From contig CM057228.1 of NCBI GenBank assembly GCA_029891385.1, forward strand, positions 35,715,023 through 35,779,022: DNA of 64,000 nt, written 5' to 3'. The DNA is from Erythroxylum novogranatense (lineage: Eukaryota > Streptophyta > Magnoliopsida > Malpighiales > Erythroxylaceae). Every line of letters starts with the position of its first letter. Position 1 is the stretch's first letter. Below, in pieces: positions 10,846 to 23,800 of the stretch. Under the pieces are notes generated by a model. It saw only the letters and a program-made list of their open reading frames with translations, ran no database searches and was not told where the DNA came from. Made by a program: the position numbers and the translations under genes.

Positions 10846-12800
10846 TGTTCTTAATATTAATCAAATAAGGAAACAAAGATACGAAGATCATGTGGATGAT
10901 CATGATACTTCCCAAAAATCAAAATTTATCATATAAAAGATAAGGGAATAACAAAAATTCCCTCACATTATTGATACGATGTTGTTACCTATTGGAGTAT
11001 GACGAATTGATATGTAATTTTAAGGGTGGGTGGGTAGGAATGTGCCTATCAAACATACACTTAAATAATGTCTATTTTTTTAAATTACAACTTGCGTATT
11101 CAACTTAATCAATTCTAGCTACCAACCACAAGCAGCAAATTGATATTAGAGAATGTGAAGGACAAGGGAATACCTTATATTCTTGAGCTTTAGAGCATAA
11201 TTGTTTTTTGCATTTTAGCTTAAACTTAAAAACTCAAACAATAAAAAGTAAAAGTAAAAGTAAATGGTATAATGTGATAAGATTAAAAAAAAGTTGCAGT
11301 GCGTGAATATGCAAGAGAAAAAACATGCTAAACTGCAATTACAATGCATGATTTTTTATTTAAAATGAAAGATAAGCTAATGCATAAAATTTTTTCATGT
11401 GCAATGTATGAAATTAAACTAAATGAATTTATCATTAAGCTAAATGAATGAATGTGCATACAAATAAGTAGAGCAAACACACCTACCTTGGAAAAGGTGG
11501 ATTCTCCTTATCTTCCCTTTAGTGTGGATCTTTTAGAACCAACGGGATTGGCTCATATACTAGAAGTAGTTTGGTTTGAAACTCTAGATGAGCAAAGTAG
11601 TTGTACAATTTTTCTTTGATCCATCCCAATTTTGTTTAAGCATTTTTTTGCCTCGCCGTATTTTGATTCACTTCACTTTTGAGTTGGTTTACCATTTTTA
11701 ATTGTCCAAACACCATTTCCTTCTTTTAAAGCTTGCCCTTATTGAGGATGAGATGATGAACCTCCAACATTTGGTGGAGTTTGACCTTAAGGAGATTTAA
11801 GGGCTTAAGAGGGCTCCACTAGAGGAATGACATCTTTAGGTGTCATATCTAATACCCACTTGCCATCCACTTTGATCAACGTATACATGCTTTGCTAATT
11901 CTTTTTGTTTAAAGGTTCCATGTCGTGATCCTTTGTTAATAGCACACCTTTAATATCTAAAATACCCAAACTCCTTACTAGTCATGTGATGAATGATGAA
12001 CTAAGAATCTTACTTGTCTTTGTATTAACTAACCTCTCAAATTGAACCACCAAAGCAACACCCATATTACATTTAAGCCCATTTCACATGCAATAGAAGT
12101 AAATTAAATCATTAAAATTCATATGTTGTCACCTTTACCTATTCCTGTTAATGTTTTTGTCAACCGTCAATGTATCATAGTGTCTAAGTGTATTTTGAAA
12201 TAAGTGCATCTTGAATTCAACAAGTTATAAGGTTTACTTTCCCTTGTTCAGTCATACCAAAACTTTTGATGATCAAAATGTAATATCTTAGGCCTTACAT
12301 TAACTAATGAAGGTAGATTTATAGGAAATGAAGACTGATAAATCTTATCCAATACCTCGCAATGACACCCACACTCATTATATGACACTTTATATACTTT
12401 CAAGGCTATTTTAAATGTGATACGCTTTGTTTGCCTATTCCTAACCTCTTTACCATCAAACTTAAATGTAGACAAAAAATTATAGTTTAATTCCTTAAAT
12501 CCCACCTTTCTAACCTTAATGTGAAACCACCATCCTTAAGCAAGTTTTCAACATAATTCATCAATCATAACTCCTTTAACACTGAAATATCTAAGTATTT
12601 TTATAGACCAACAAACCTCTTTGAAAGAACTTTTCTTTGGGCTTGGGGTCCTTGAATTTAAAATATGGATGATTGTCAATGGATTCCTTTTTAGTTACAT
12701 TATGGGTTCCTTGCCTTTGGGGGATGATGAAACTCTTTTGTTCAGTTTATTATTTTAGTTATTTTACCAACTAAAAAACAAAAAATACAATCAACAATCA
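10846..12800 (-). other. Decayed repeat internal region with short coding scraps
   Basis: Mostly non-coding. On the minus strand, 11815-11893 encodes a short frame containing KVDGKWVLDMTPKDV before a stop. 12248-12505 is an 85-codon open frame (MGFKELNYNFLSTFKFDGKE). Neither is recognised. Their place upstream of the purine tract near 10830 on the same strand would fit the 3' coding end of an old Athila/Tat-type element, but this is a guess. Confidence 0.25.
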
Positions 12801-14356
12801 AATACATTGTTATGCTTAAAAAATTCTAAAAAGACCTAGGCTATCCTATCCACAAGTATATGAGATAATTGTAGCTAATAAGACCAGTGTCGTCTCCCAC
12901 GAAGGTAAAATTAATCAACTTAATTTAAGATTGAATTAAAAATAAAAATAAAAACAATGCTTTCCTAAACATTCTATCCCGATCATTAAGTGAAAGCTTT
13001 TAAGGAAACTTACGAAATTAAATTAAAAAGTAGGCAGAATCAATTGGGAGCAAGGACAAATAGATTAATCGAAATGGAAAAACTCTTGAGAATTAATTTC
13101 ACTAATTTAATCTCCTATACATGATTAAGGGGAAATGATTGGATTATTTTCTTACTAAAATTAATAGTTAGGTCCTAAATCGATTTGAATAATGAACTAG
13201 TCTAACTTTTGTATTCAACAAGTTATTATCCGAATTAATAATGAAAACCTGCAATTGCCACTTAAGTTAATATATTTCTAATTCTTAACCTAAGTGTCTA
13301 TAGTTTCGTATTAAACTTCATCTCTCAAATCTTCATTTAACACTAAAATGATGCAAAGTTTGGCCATTCTATTACATCCATTCAGTTTAGAAACCAAAAA
13401 AATAAATAAGATAACATATCCATAACCCAATCATGAATATTAAACTAAATAGCTACATTAAGTCTCAAGAAAAGAGATAAACCCATCATATCATACACCT
13501 GGTTTATCATATTCAAATACTTCAATCCCATATTACTGTCGACATAAGTTTGAAAATAACAACCTAGTAACTACTTAAATGAACTATGACAAGATAACAA
13601 GTAACAGTTGTTAAGCTAATAAGAGTATGAGTTAGTTAATACCAATATAACAGTAAATTCAAAGAAACAAGCAACAAATGATGAATGAGATAAGCAAATA
13701 GAGGATCGGATAATAAGATATTGAAGGTCTTCTGCACTCTCAACTTTCAACTTTGGCTCTCACCTTCTGCTTCAGTTGCTCTCCTCTAATTGAATGTTTA
13801 CTCAAGATCAACTCTAGCTCTCGCTTTGGGCCTCTCTTCCCAACTCCCACTTTTATTGTTGCTCTCTTCTTCTCCTTTTTAAACTATCTTTGTTTCTCGT
13901 CTTTGTTTATCTTCTTTTTTTGTATCTCTTTACGCCTCCCCTATCTTTGTCTTTGTGTGAGTGAACAAATGAAACTGTCAATGAAAAGATGATTCCCCTC
14001 AGCCACCACCCTCTCTTCCTTTTGTTAGATTCTCTTTAGGTTTAGGGTTACGTACCTTAACGTCATAAGCTGCCATATATTAAAGCCATAATTAATCTTA
14101 AAACATCTCACGGGCATCCATGGGGAGTCACGAGTGTGACTCTCTTGCCACCCCCGTGCATTAATCATGCATGCTGGTGGCATAAAATCACCACGTTGCA
14201 CTTTAATGCAAAATTCACAAAATAACCCAATTAATATTCATGCAATATTCACACCATTTTCACTTAACTAATCTCACATTTGGATCAAAACACAAGGATT
14301 TGTAACCAAAACCAAGATATAAAGGCAATTAAGATTAATAAAAATTAGAAACAACA
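12800..14356 (-). repeat. Possible old Athila/Tat-type LTR remnant (b)
   Basis: On the minus strand, GCTTGAGGACAAGCACAG followed by TTTAAGTGTAGGGGAATT (about 14343-14395) matches the characteristic pre-LTR purine tract of Athila/Tat elements. Near the other end, CTTCGTGGGAGACGACACTG (about 12887-12906) resembles the conserved segment close to the 3' end of such LTRs. About 1.5 kb lies between, a plausible LTR length. Exact ends and target duplication were not seen. The 79-codon plus-strand frame at 13753 is T-rich noise. Confidence 0.35.
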
Positions 14357-14930
14357 AATTCCCCTACACTTAAACTGTGCTTGTCCTCAAGCATAATAAA
14401 GAACAGGAGACTATAAAAGAACAAATAATGAAAACAACAAATTTTCCAAATAATAGTCAAAGATATCAACGATCAATTCAACAATCACAACCTAAGAACT
14501 TGAAACTTATAATACTCTATGAAAAAGCAATTTTCCGCATATTTAGCTAAAATCAGCAAGCAGTTCAATTCAAAGAATCATCAACAAGTATGATAAACAC
14601 TCACTCCACTTTCTATCCTCTCAAAATTTCAAAGGTAGTGAATATTCACATCGTTCATTTCATTTAAGGTATCTACCGTAGGCTTGCTTACTAATCCAAT
14701 CTCCACACTCATATCAAATACAAACATCAATCCTAAGGTCTTTATTTCAGTTGTACTGAGGTTGGGCTAAAGGTAGGAAAAAAAGTGCAGTTTAAAACCT
14801 CAGAGCTAAATGAGCATTCAAAGTAATTCAAAAAAATGACAAATAAAACACTCAATTCTTTCCTCTCACGTAATAAAGTTAGCATTCCCCATTTTTACAT
14901 CTCTCCTATTCTTTCATTTTCTAGTTGTCT
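14357..14930 (-). other. Non-coding flank of remnant (b), target of LTR0
   Basis: AT-rich DNA directly upstream (minus strand) of the purine tract described for remnant (b). No gene. It ends with TGTCT (14926-14930), the left target duplication of LTR0. The sequence resumes on the far side of the nested complex at 48350. Confidence 0.4.
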
Positions 14931-15602
14931 TGTCATGACCCAGTATCACTTCGAACTCATGACAACTATCGCATACTCGGGCTAAGGACACTCACGGTAT
15001 CTGTAATCTGATTATGCAAGGCTAACTGAATATCTCTATTAAAAAAAAAACTTGGGCAGCATAACGACTGTATGTTAAAAATTCCAATACTCAATCAAAT
15101 ACCTACAAATAATTTTAAACACACTTCTATAATCGCATCTAAAAATTTTACCATAACTTCAAGACTTTAAAATCCCATCAAAACAATCTCAACAACAGTA
15201 TCAAAAGTTCATACATAAAGTTTTTTACAACAACAAATAGTCAAGAGTTAAATTTATATAATTATAAAGCATACCAACATAACCAATCTAATAAAAACAG
15301 TAAAATAGTTCATGAACTACTATGCAACTAAAGTACAAAACAGAAACTATCCACGTGTGGTAATAACCAGAAAATGTCAAAAGACTACACGATCCACTTA
15401 AAGCGTCAAGTTCACTAAATTAACCTGCATGGTTGGAAGGCGGAGGGGGTAAGTACACTATGTACTCAGTGAGTAGAAAAAACATATATCTCAAATAGAA
15501 CTCGGTACACACCAAGACGATATAAATAACCTATGAGGTTAACATACATCACATAGAAATATATAGGACTAACTTATGACTCAACATATACTGGTTAGGA
15601 AC
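14931..15602 (-). repeat. LTR0 segment 1 (3' end of the LTR)
   Basis: Minus-strand 3' part of LTR0. On the minus strand, GTACATAGTGTAC (hairpin, 15453-15465), then TTACCCCC, a pyrimidine-rich run and GCAG (acceptor at 15425-15426) form the putative 3' splice site shared with the other LTRs. It ends with GGAAC, the LTR1 target site. Confidence 0.65.
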
Positions 15603-18600
15603 TGTTGGACCCTGAACTTTTCGTGAAAGATTAGAATTATTGAATAAGAAATTTTGGTGATTAGTCACGAGTTAAGAACAAATAAATGAAATTTCTTGAA
15701 GTAAGAAATGATAGACAAGAGTAAAGTAGGGAATGAGAAATGTGGATAGATTCAATTTTTACTACGGTATTTTTGGTGAATAAGAGATTTTGGAATAGGA
15801 AGAATTAGGGTGAAAGTTAGCGGTAAAATGAAAGCAATATTTGTGTAGTAAATTGATGAAGAATATGTACATACGTGTATGTTATGTTATTCGTGTTCAT
15901 GATTATTCATGGAATATGATTTCTTTATAGAGGATATTGATTTGAAATGAAGTTGAGAATGAGGAGTAAATGAAGTAGAAAAAGTGATTTTGGTATGAGT
16001 TGTGTAAGGAAAGATTTTGGAATAAAGAGTTGTTCTGGAAAATGTTCCCTGAGTATGCTTCAGTCTTTTAGCCACAACGTTTTTTCTAGTTGTCTAAATG
16101 AGATGATTTTTAATTTAGATTAAAATAGAGATATATGGCTACATTTCGTATGAAGACATCGAATTTCAATTCTGTCTCTAAGAATCCCAAAATTTGTCAT
16201 GAAGTTAAGAATTGGGTGCAGTATGTTGAATAGAAAATTCATCTTCAAACTTCAGGGGCAAAATTGGGATTGATATAAATAGGTTTTGGCAAAGTTGCCT
16301 TCTGGAAAGTTGTAGATCTTTCTTTTATCTTTTCAACGGTATATAGTATGAAAATTTTGGACATCTGAGCTAAAATTTATGCCCTTTTAATTGTTTCAGC
16401 CTTAGACTCTGTCTCAGTTTGACCTTTTACGTCTCAGTTTGACCGTCTGCTTTTGCTTTCGTCTCAGTTTGACTTTTTGCGTCTCAGTTTGACCGTCTCA
16501 TTTACTATTTATTGTCACCTTCTGATCTATTTTCTATCCTTAAAACGTTAGAATTGGCCTTTGAGGTATTCATAAGAGTTGTAGCTCTTGAAATTATCTT
16601 TCCAACCATATAAAGAACTCCTTAATCCTATATCTATAGGGAAAGTTATAGCAATTTTTCCCAATCTGTGTCGTCTAATGACATCATCATTGTCTCAAAA
16701 TGACATCATCATCGTCTGCTTTTGTTTTTGACCCCTCAGAAAAACGAATTGGCCTTTGAGATCTTCATAAGAGTTGTAGATCTCAAAATTATCTCTCCAA
16801 CTATGTAAATAACTCCTTAATACGATATCTTTAGGGAAAGTTATAGCAATTTTTCCCAATCTGTATCGTCTGACGATGTCGTCATCGTCTCAAAATGACG
16901 TCATCATCGTCTGCTTTTATTTTTGACCCCTCAGATGAACGAATTGGCCTTTTAAGTCTTCATAAGAGTTGTAGATATTGAAATTATCTTTCCAACCATA
17001 TAAAGAAATACTTAATCCAATATCTATAGGGAAAGTTATAGCAATTTTCCCAATCTATATCGTCTGATGATGTCATCATCGTCTCAAAATGATGTCATCA
17101 TCGTCTGCTTTTGTTTTTGACCCCTTAGATGAACGAATTGGCCTTTGAGGTCTTCATAAGAATTATAGCTCTTGAAATTATATTTTAAACAATATAAAGA
17201 ACTAATTAATCCGATATCTTTAGGGAAAGTTATAGCAATTTTCCCAATCTGTATCGTCTGATGACGTCATCATCGTCTTAAAATGACATCATCATCGTCT
17301 GCTTTTGTTTTTGACCCCTCAGATGAACGAATTGGCCTTTTAAGTCTTCATAAGATTTTTATATCTTGAAATTATCTTTCCAACCATATAAAGAACTCCT
17401 TAATCCGATATCTTTAGGGAAAATTATAGCAATTTTCCCAATCTGTATCGTTTGATGACATCATCATCGTCTCAAAATGACGTCATCATCGTCTGCTTTT
17501 GTTTTTGACCCCTCAGATGAACGAATTGGCCTTTGAGGGCTTCATGAAAGTTTTAGCTCTTCATGTTCTCTTTCGAAATATTAAAAAAAACCTCAATCAG
17601 AAATTTCTACGGAAAGTTATAGTTGTTTCCCCGAAACAGGTTCAGTATAATTGAGTTCATAAACATGGTTGCTTCTTTTGACCATAACTTCTTCTCTAGA
17701 CTTCCGAATGACTTGATTCTTGAACCATTGGATTCTTAAGCCTTTTCTATACATATCATAAAAAATAGAAGCTATCTGAAATTAAGTGAGAAAGATTAAG
17801 TGGAAAAGGTGGGACGAGTACAGTAAGTGTGCTCATAAGTGTTATGAACTGGTGATAATCCACTGAATATACTTCCGTATTTTGATGATTTTGGGATCAG
17901 TAGAACTCCAAATGAGATGATTTCTAATTCAAGATAAACTAGAGACATAGAGCTGCAAGGTATCTGCAGGAAGTAAATTGTGATTTAGTTCCTAAGACTT
18001 TCAAGCTTTGGGCGGAAGTTGTGCATAGTGTACTGTTTTGGACAGGAGCAGTCTAAAAATATTTGAAGTATATCTTTTGAATCACTGAACCAAATTGAAT
18101 GGTTTTGGATGCATAAGAAAATTAAGAAAATGGAGGATATTTTCTAGAAGAAAGTGATGGTAAGAAGCTTCAAGGATATTTTTGGCAAGACACTTAAGTT
18201 TAAAAGAACATAAGCTTATAAGGAAGGATAAAATGGACTTTTTGGACTCATTAATGGCATAATTGAAAAAAAAAGTATTGTCTTGATTATAAATGGAGAA
18301 GAATTACGGGAATGAGAAGATTTTAGAGAAATAAAATGTGTGTATGAGAAAAGAGATAAGAGAGAGAAAACATGAAAAAGAATGAGAGAGAGAAAGAAGA
18401 GAAACCAGCTAGGGTTTCATTTGTGTTAACCCTCAAGAAAGATTTTGAGGTTGTTCAAGAAAATAAAGGGTAGAGGAAGAGAAGAGCTTTCTTTTGAGCT
18501 AAGGATCCCTTCATTTGGTGAAGAATGAAGGTAAGATCATTTTGAAACTTTTGAGTTTTTGAAAGAATTTCAGTTCATGAAGTTTAGAAAAATATTTGGG

Positions 18601-19799
18601 TTTGAGTATTTTGGAACCAATTTTAGTGTTTGTGCTGTGAGGGATTTTTAATTGAAAACCCTATTGAGTGGGATTTTTCGTTATTGTTAAAGGGATCAAG
18701 AGGAACAAGAGAAAGAACCTTTGATACCTCAGGTTGTTTGCAAAGAGAAGAGGCATTTTGAGCAAGTCAAGTCTTTAAGCAGGGAAATCAAGGTAGGTAC
18801 ATGTTTATAAAATAATTAAGCTACTACTGTTCTCTTTAAATTAAAGAAGTTTTCTGATTTCATTTTGCATCATAAGTGTTGCATTCTTGTTCATGAATGA
18901 TTTGTGAAATCTACTATATGTTTGTTACATGATTTGAGTGATGTTTTTCAAAAGAAAAAGATCACAAAAGCGATATTTTAAAAAAAAGATGATGTTTATG
19001 AAATCATGTTTTCAAGAAGGGTTTTCAAGATATACGTTAAGTATATGATAAGCAAGTATTCAAGAAAAGTGCCATTTTGGGCAACAAGTTTACAAGAATT
19101 TGAAATATGTGAGTTATGTGGGTTTGTGGTAGTTCCTCAAGAACCTTCACATGCACGTTGACTCAAGAATAAGCTTCTCCCGCCTACCCGCTAGTGGCAT
19201 GGAGCTCCTTCAAGGACTCCCTCAAGAAACTACGACTACATAGGACCATTTTGATAGAAATGTGTAGTGCATCATGAATTTGGACTTACCCAAACCATTT
19301 GATGTGTTTATGTGCTCATGATATGTTTGATCAAGTTTGTTGCATTCATGTTTTGCAACTTGTAGATTTTGGTTGAAAGATTAAGTAACATGGGTTTTAT
19401 AAACTCAATGAAAGTTTTCTAAGGCAAATAAACTGATTTCAAGATTTTTACTTACCTTTTGTTATAAATTTGTTACCCATGAGCTTTCAAGCTCACCCCC
19501 TCTCTCTCTCATCCTCAAGTTATAACTAGAAGATCAAGTGTTCGAGAGCCTAAAGGAATTGCTATTTTTGCTACTTTGTATTTTTGTAATTAAGCCAATG
19601 GTGTGGCTTTTGATTTGTAAACAAAGTATTTTCGAACTCGATTGCTTGAGTAATAAAATGATAGATTTAAGTAGTTTAGTTATGAGTTGTATGTTTACAT
19701 TGATTTTGAGCAAGAGTTGGGTTCCAAAGCTAGCAAGAAAATGGAGCGATGATAGTTATGGTACTTTGAAGAGTTGGGCTCCAGAAGCGGTGCCCAACA
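15603..19799 (+). mobile_element. LTR1: solo LTR, 4.2 kb, inside LTR0
   Basis: Starts TGTTGGACCC and ends GCCCAACA, with perfect 5-bp flanks GGAAC at 15598-15602 and 19800-19804. No internal region, primer site or coding sequence is present, so it is a solo LTR. Terminal wording (TGTTGG, CCAACA) resembles E4's LTR, suggesting related families. It contains a 194-bp tandem array (16549-17545) and putative splice signals: donor AAG/GTAAGATC at 18531, a 60-nt mini-exon 18733-18792 ending AAG/GTAGGTAC, and hairpin GAGCTTTCAAGCTC (19481-19494) followed by ACCCCC, a CT-rich run and an AG at 19518-19519. The frames at 15887-16075 and 19538-19825 are chance. Confidence 0.88.
16549..17545 (+). repeat. 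194-bp tandem repeat array in LTR1
   Basis: About five head-to-tail copies with a period of 194-195 bp. The marker GTCTGCTTTT recurs at 16714, 16909, 17103, 17297 and 17491. Each unit contains GAATTGGCCTTT, a CATAAGAGTTGTAG-like block, GGGAAAGTTATAGCAA, and a pair of near-palindromic TGACGTCA sites (some mutated) separated by ATCGTCTCAAAA. Before the array, at about 16405-16500, GTCTCAGTTTGACC-type 14-18 bp motifs are repeated. Confidence 0.9.
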
Positions 19800-19804
19800 G
19801 GAAC

Positions 19805-20804
19805 CACATATGCCTAGCTTATTAATCACTAATCACTCATCGGGCGAACATAAGTTCCAGTTTCAATACACATAAGCAGAAAGACATCATATGTATAAAT
19901 CAAATCTCGTCATAAATATCATAATAAGCTAAAACAATTATATGTGTCACCATTAGTTGGCCAAACTAATATACATACCCATCGATTTTCAGTGTTGGCT
20001 CGACTTTCATTCGTGGTGAGTCCATACTACAATCGACAAGAGCATCATAACCCTAAATGATGTCGTCGTTAGTGTCCAGAGTCTAGGTATGGAGTCACTT
20101 ACAAGTCCCATAGAAACATGTTGATATGAGGACTCAAATTTTATGTACCAGCATCAAGGGTACGGGGGTCGCTTAATCTGTTGTGTCCAACACCTGATTG
20201 GCCAATCGTTACCTCACCAATCACAAAAATCATATACAAATACTAAGTACAAAAATCAAGTAAGGCACTATGTCTTTATTTATTGGTCCAACTGATAAAA
20301 TGGAACCTTGCCATGGCTTTAAGCCAAAAGAACATATACACGCAGCATATATGACTCGGTTATGCATATGTAAGTTTCAAAACATTATTTGATGCAATAA
20401 AATTCATCTTTTGCGTTCCAAGTGCAAAGTTTTTCAAAAATGTAGTTTTAGAAAATAAAACATTGACCTTTGCACTTTAAGTGCAGGTTTGTTGAAAACA
20501 ATATCGTTTCTCAAAATACGTAATAAAAAAATCAGTTTTAAAATAATTTCATTTATTAAATACACAAGTATACTAGCATCTATTTGAGATTCAATTATGA
20601 TATGCATTACCTGGGTTCAAAATTCACAAGTTATCATGCATGTCTTAGGATGATCTAATTCCATTTAAGAGATATGGTTTCCCCAACTCACCTCAAAAGA
20701 AAGTGTACACTCCCTTAACTTCAACAATCCTTGGTAAGAGCTTCTTGATTCACAACTCCCGAGCCTTTATACATAAAAAATATACAACGTATTTACTACT
20801 CAAC
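19805..20804 (-). repeat. LTR0 segment 2
   Basis: Middle part of LTR0 between LTR1 and the Cassandra array. No coding. On the minus strand, TTTGAG/GTGAGTTG at about 20692 is a candidate mini-exon donor. It ends with TCAAC (20800-20804), the left target duplication of the Cassandra array. Confidence 0.65.
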
Positions 20805-20820
20805 TGTAACAACCCAGATC

Positions 20821-23800
20821 TGTAACATCCCGTCACCGATGGGAATGGTATTTTGGTAATTTGGGATGGGTTAGACGTATTGAATTGAATCTCGGTATGA
20901 ACATACAGCATATAGCCTCCATGATTAACGATTGGTTGCACATGCACATAGTATACATGCGTTCATGACATTTTCCGGCTTAGGTTTCAAATGGAGATTC
21001 TTTGTGTAATTTATGGGGTAATTGTGTTTGAAAATTATTTGGAGTGCGCCCTTAAGTGTTTTACATTTTTGGGGATTTATGGAAATTTTTCTGAAATTTT
21101 TCGGGGTTCGTGCCCGGACCGGAAAATTCTAACTGACTGACTGAGTGGGCCTTTTCTGTACTAAAAAGGGGCTGCATAAAGGCATTAGGTTAGTGAATTA
21201 ATAATTATGAAAATTGTTTTTGGACCATTAGCATAATTGGGATTAAGATATAATTAGATTAAAGCTTATGATTAACTTATGTTAATTAACTTCAAATTTG
21301 TCTTTTTCCATTTTAAAAAGCCAAGTGGCTTCTTGAATTAAATGATTTTGTCTTATCTATACTCACCACCATCGACTTTTCATCATCACCCACGACCTTT
21401 CCTCCTTATTATACTTAAAGAATTGGTTTTGGAAATCATTTGGAAAGCTCATCTTTTTACTTCTCATCCAAGCTTGAAAGTTCCTTTTCATCGAGCTTGT
21501 TTCTTCTCCATCGAAAATTCCTCTTCCTTCCATATAAGTTCCACTTATCAATTGCTTGCTTCTCCACAAACAAACCAAGTTGAAGCCTTGAGTTGAAGAT
21601 GGTCCTTGTGAGGTTGGTGATAGCCGTAGGTGAAGGATTGATATAGAAGTTAGTGTGAACTTGAAGAAGTAAGGAGTATCTAAAGCTTGAACTTGTTTAA
21701 GGTAAGAGTTGAGTTTGTATTTATTCTTTTGATTGTTAAAAGCATTTATGGGGATCATTAATGCATGTATTTGATTATGGAAGTGGTAGGTTTGAATGGG
21801 TTTAATGCATGTTTGTGTAAGGGGATTGGTTATGGTAGTTAAAGTATGTGATAAGAATGTTGTTAATGATGTTTGTGATGTGTAATGAAGGAAATAAAGT
21901 ATGGAAGAGTGTAGGTTTGTGCTGCCAATTTTGTGTCATTATAGAAGTGTATGTTGTGATGAGATTGTGGTTGAATTAGTGGTAGAAATGGATACTTAGT
22001 GATGTGTAATTGATGTTAGAAGTGATAGGAGATAGGTAGTAGTTGAAAAGCTGGAAATTTTATTTTGACCTATTGGAATGTTTTGTTCATAACTAATTGT
22101 ATAGGTGAGAAAATGAGATGAGGTTTGTAGCCACTTAAACTTTGAGATGTTGGCTTCAATTTAGTGTGAAATAGGTGTTGCTAAATTGTAATGTTAGAAG
22201 GTCGAAAATTGGCATGGAAATTTTCTGTTTTGGGGTCTATGAACAGTACCCGTATTTATGACCTAATTAGTTTGGTGATTTTTCTGAATTAATTGATATG
22301 GAATTTGAGAAAATGGTCTTCATGAAAGTTGTAGCATATTGAGTTAGTTTTCCATTTCCACTGATATTGCTATTTTTCGAGTTGTCTATTGGGAGATATG
22401 AACTGATTACTATAGACTGGTTTTATGCTTTGTGATGAAACCTAGCCTACTTGTAGATTTTGGGAGTTTTCGGATTGAAAGCATTTTTGGTAATTTTTGT
22501 GAATTGAATTGGAGTTTGAATTTTACTGAAGAGTTCTATATGAAACATTGATCTAGAAAATGATATATGGCTTATAATTTTTGGAAAACAGATGTGGGAG
22601 ATATGGAATTTCAAAAACTGAACCTACATTGTGATGTTAAGTGCTGGTTAGGTCAGAAACTTGCATAACACATTTGAAACTGTTAGAGGCTGAATTGGAG
22701 TTTGGTTATTTCAGGAAGAATTGAAGTTTGAGGTTTTATCTTTTCAGGGATAAAAAGTTCTGAATTTTCTGACTTGTGTACAGGGAGTTATGTTTGTTAT
22801 AAGTTTACTGTTCAAATTGAATAGTTTCAGGGACAGCAGCATTGAGGGAATTAATTGACTTGTTTAGCAATGGAGTTTGATTTTGGGTTGTTGATGAAAG
22901 TTGTAGATGACATTGTGAACTTATTGAGCATATTTATGTGGTAATTTTTATCTGAAGAATCAGTGAGTTCCTGAATTTGCAAAGTACTGTACTGTGTTGG
23001 TAGATTTGGAGTAGGTCAGTAGCTTTGATGGGATATTTGACATCCTTAGGGTTGGAATTGATTTTTTTTTGGTCTTCTTGAGAATTGTAGAGCTTTTCAT
23101 GACCTTTCCAACAAGCTATGGTTTGTATTTTTCCGATTTGTGTGTTAAGAATTATGGTTGTTGGAAATTCAGATTGGCAATAAGAAAGAAAGGGGAAAGA
23201 AGAGAGGTAGAATTTTAATGGCATTAAGTGACCTACTTGCTTCTTTTGTCAATTTCTTTTCCGTCCGACGTCCGATTGACCTGATTCTTGAGGCATCGGC
23301 TTCATAGAATATTGAATTTCATTTTTTGAGAAATTGGGAATTTTTAGACGGAAAATTGACGTGACCCCGGGTAATTGTTCGGTGATCACTGTTTTAGTTA
23401 TTTTTGGGCCAATTGAGGTCCAAATTGGGTGCCGTCAGTGGCTATAGCTTTCTAATTTGTAGATGGAATTTTTATGATGGGAAAATTTTGGATTAGGGCC
23501 GGGAATGCCATGAACATGCATTATACACGTTTTAATTATTCCATGTGCATTGTTTGGTCATTCTAACTATACAATTGGTAATGTTTACCTATTTTAATTG
23601 CTATAGAGGCTCAGTTGGACCGTAGATCTACGGACGTGACAGAGACTTCCCGGCATTAGCTCGGAAGTTATTAGTTGAGTAACCTAGTTGGTTTCTCAAT
23701 CTTGATGTGTTTAATATTACGCGTTGATGCCATGTGGAGATAATGGATGGGAATATGTGTGTTTGATTTTGATTGATTTCGGACCATGGGTGTCTGAAAT

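Noticed and set aside
19538..19825. 95-codon hydrophobic frame
   Set aside because: It crosses the LTR1 end and target duplication, so it cannot be an old gene.
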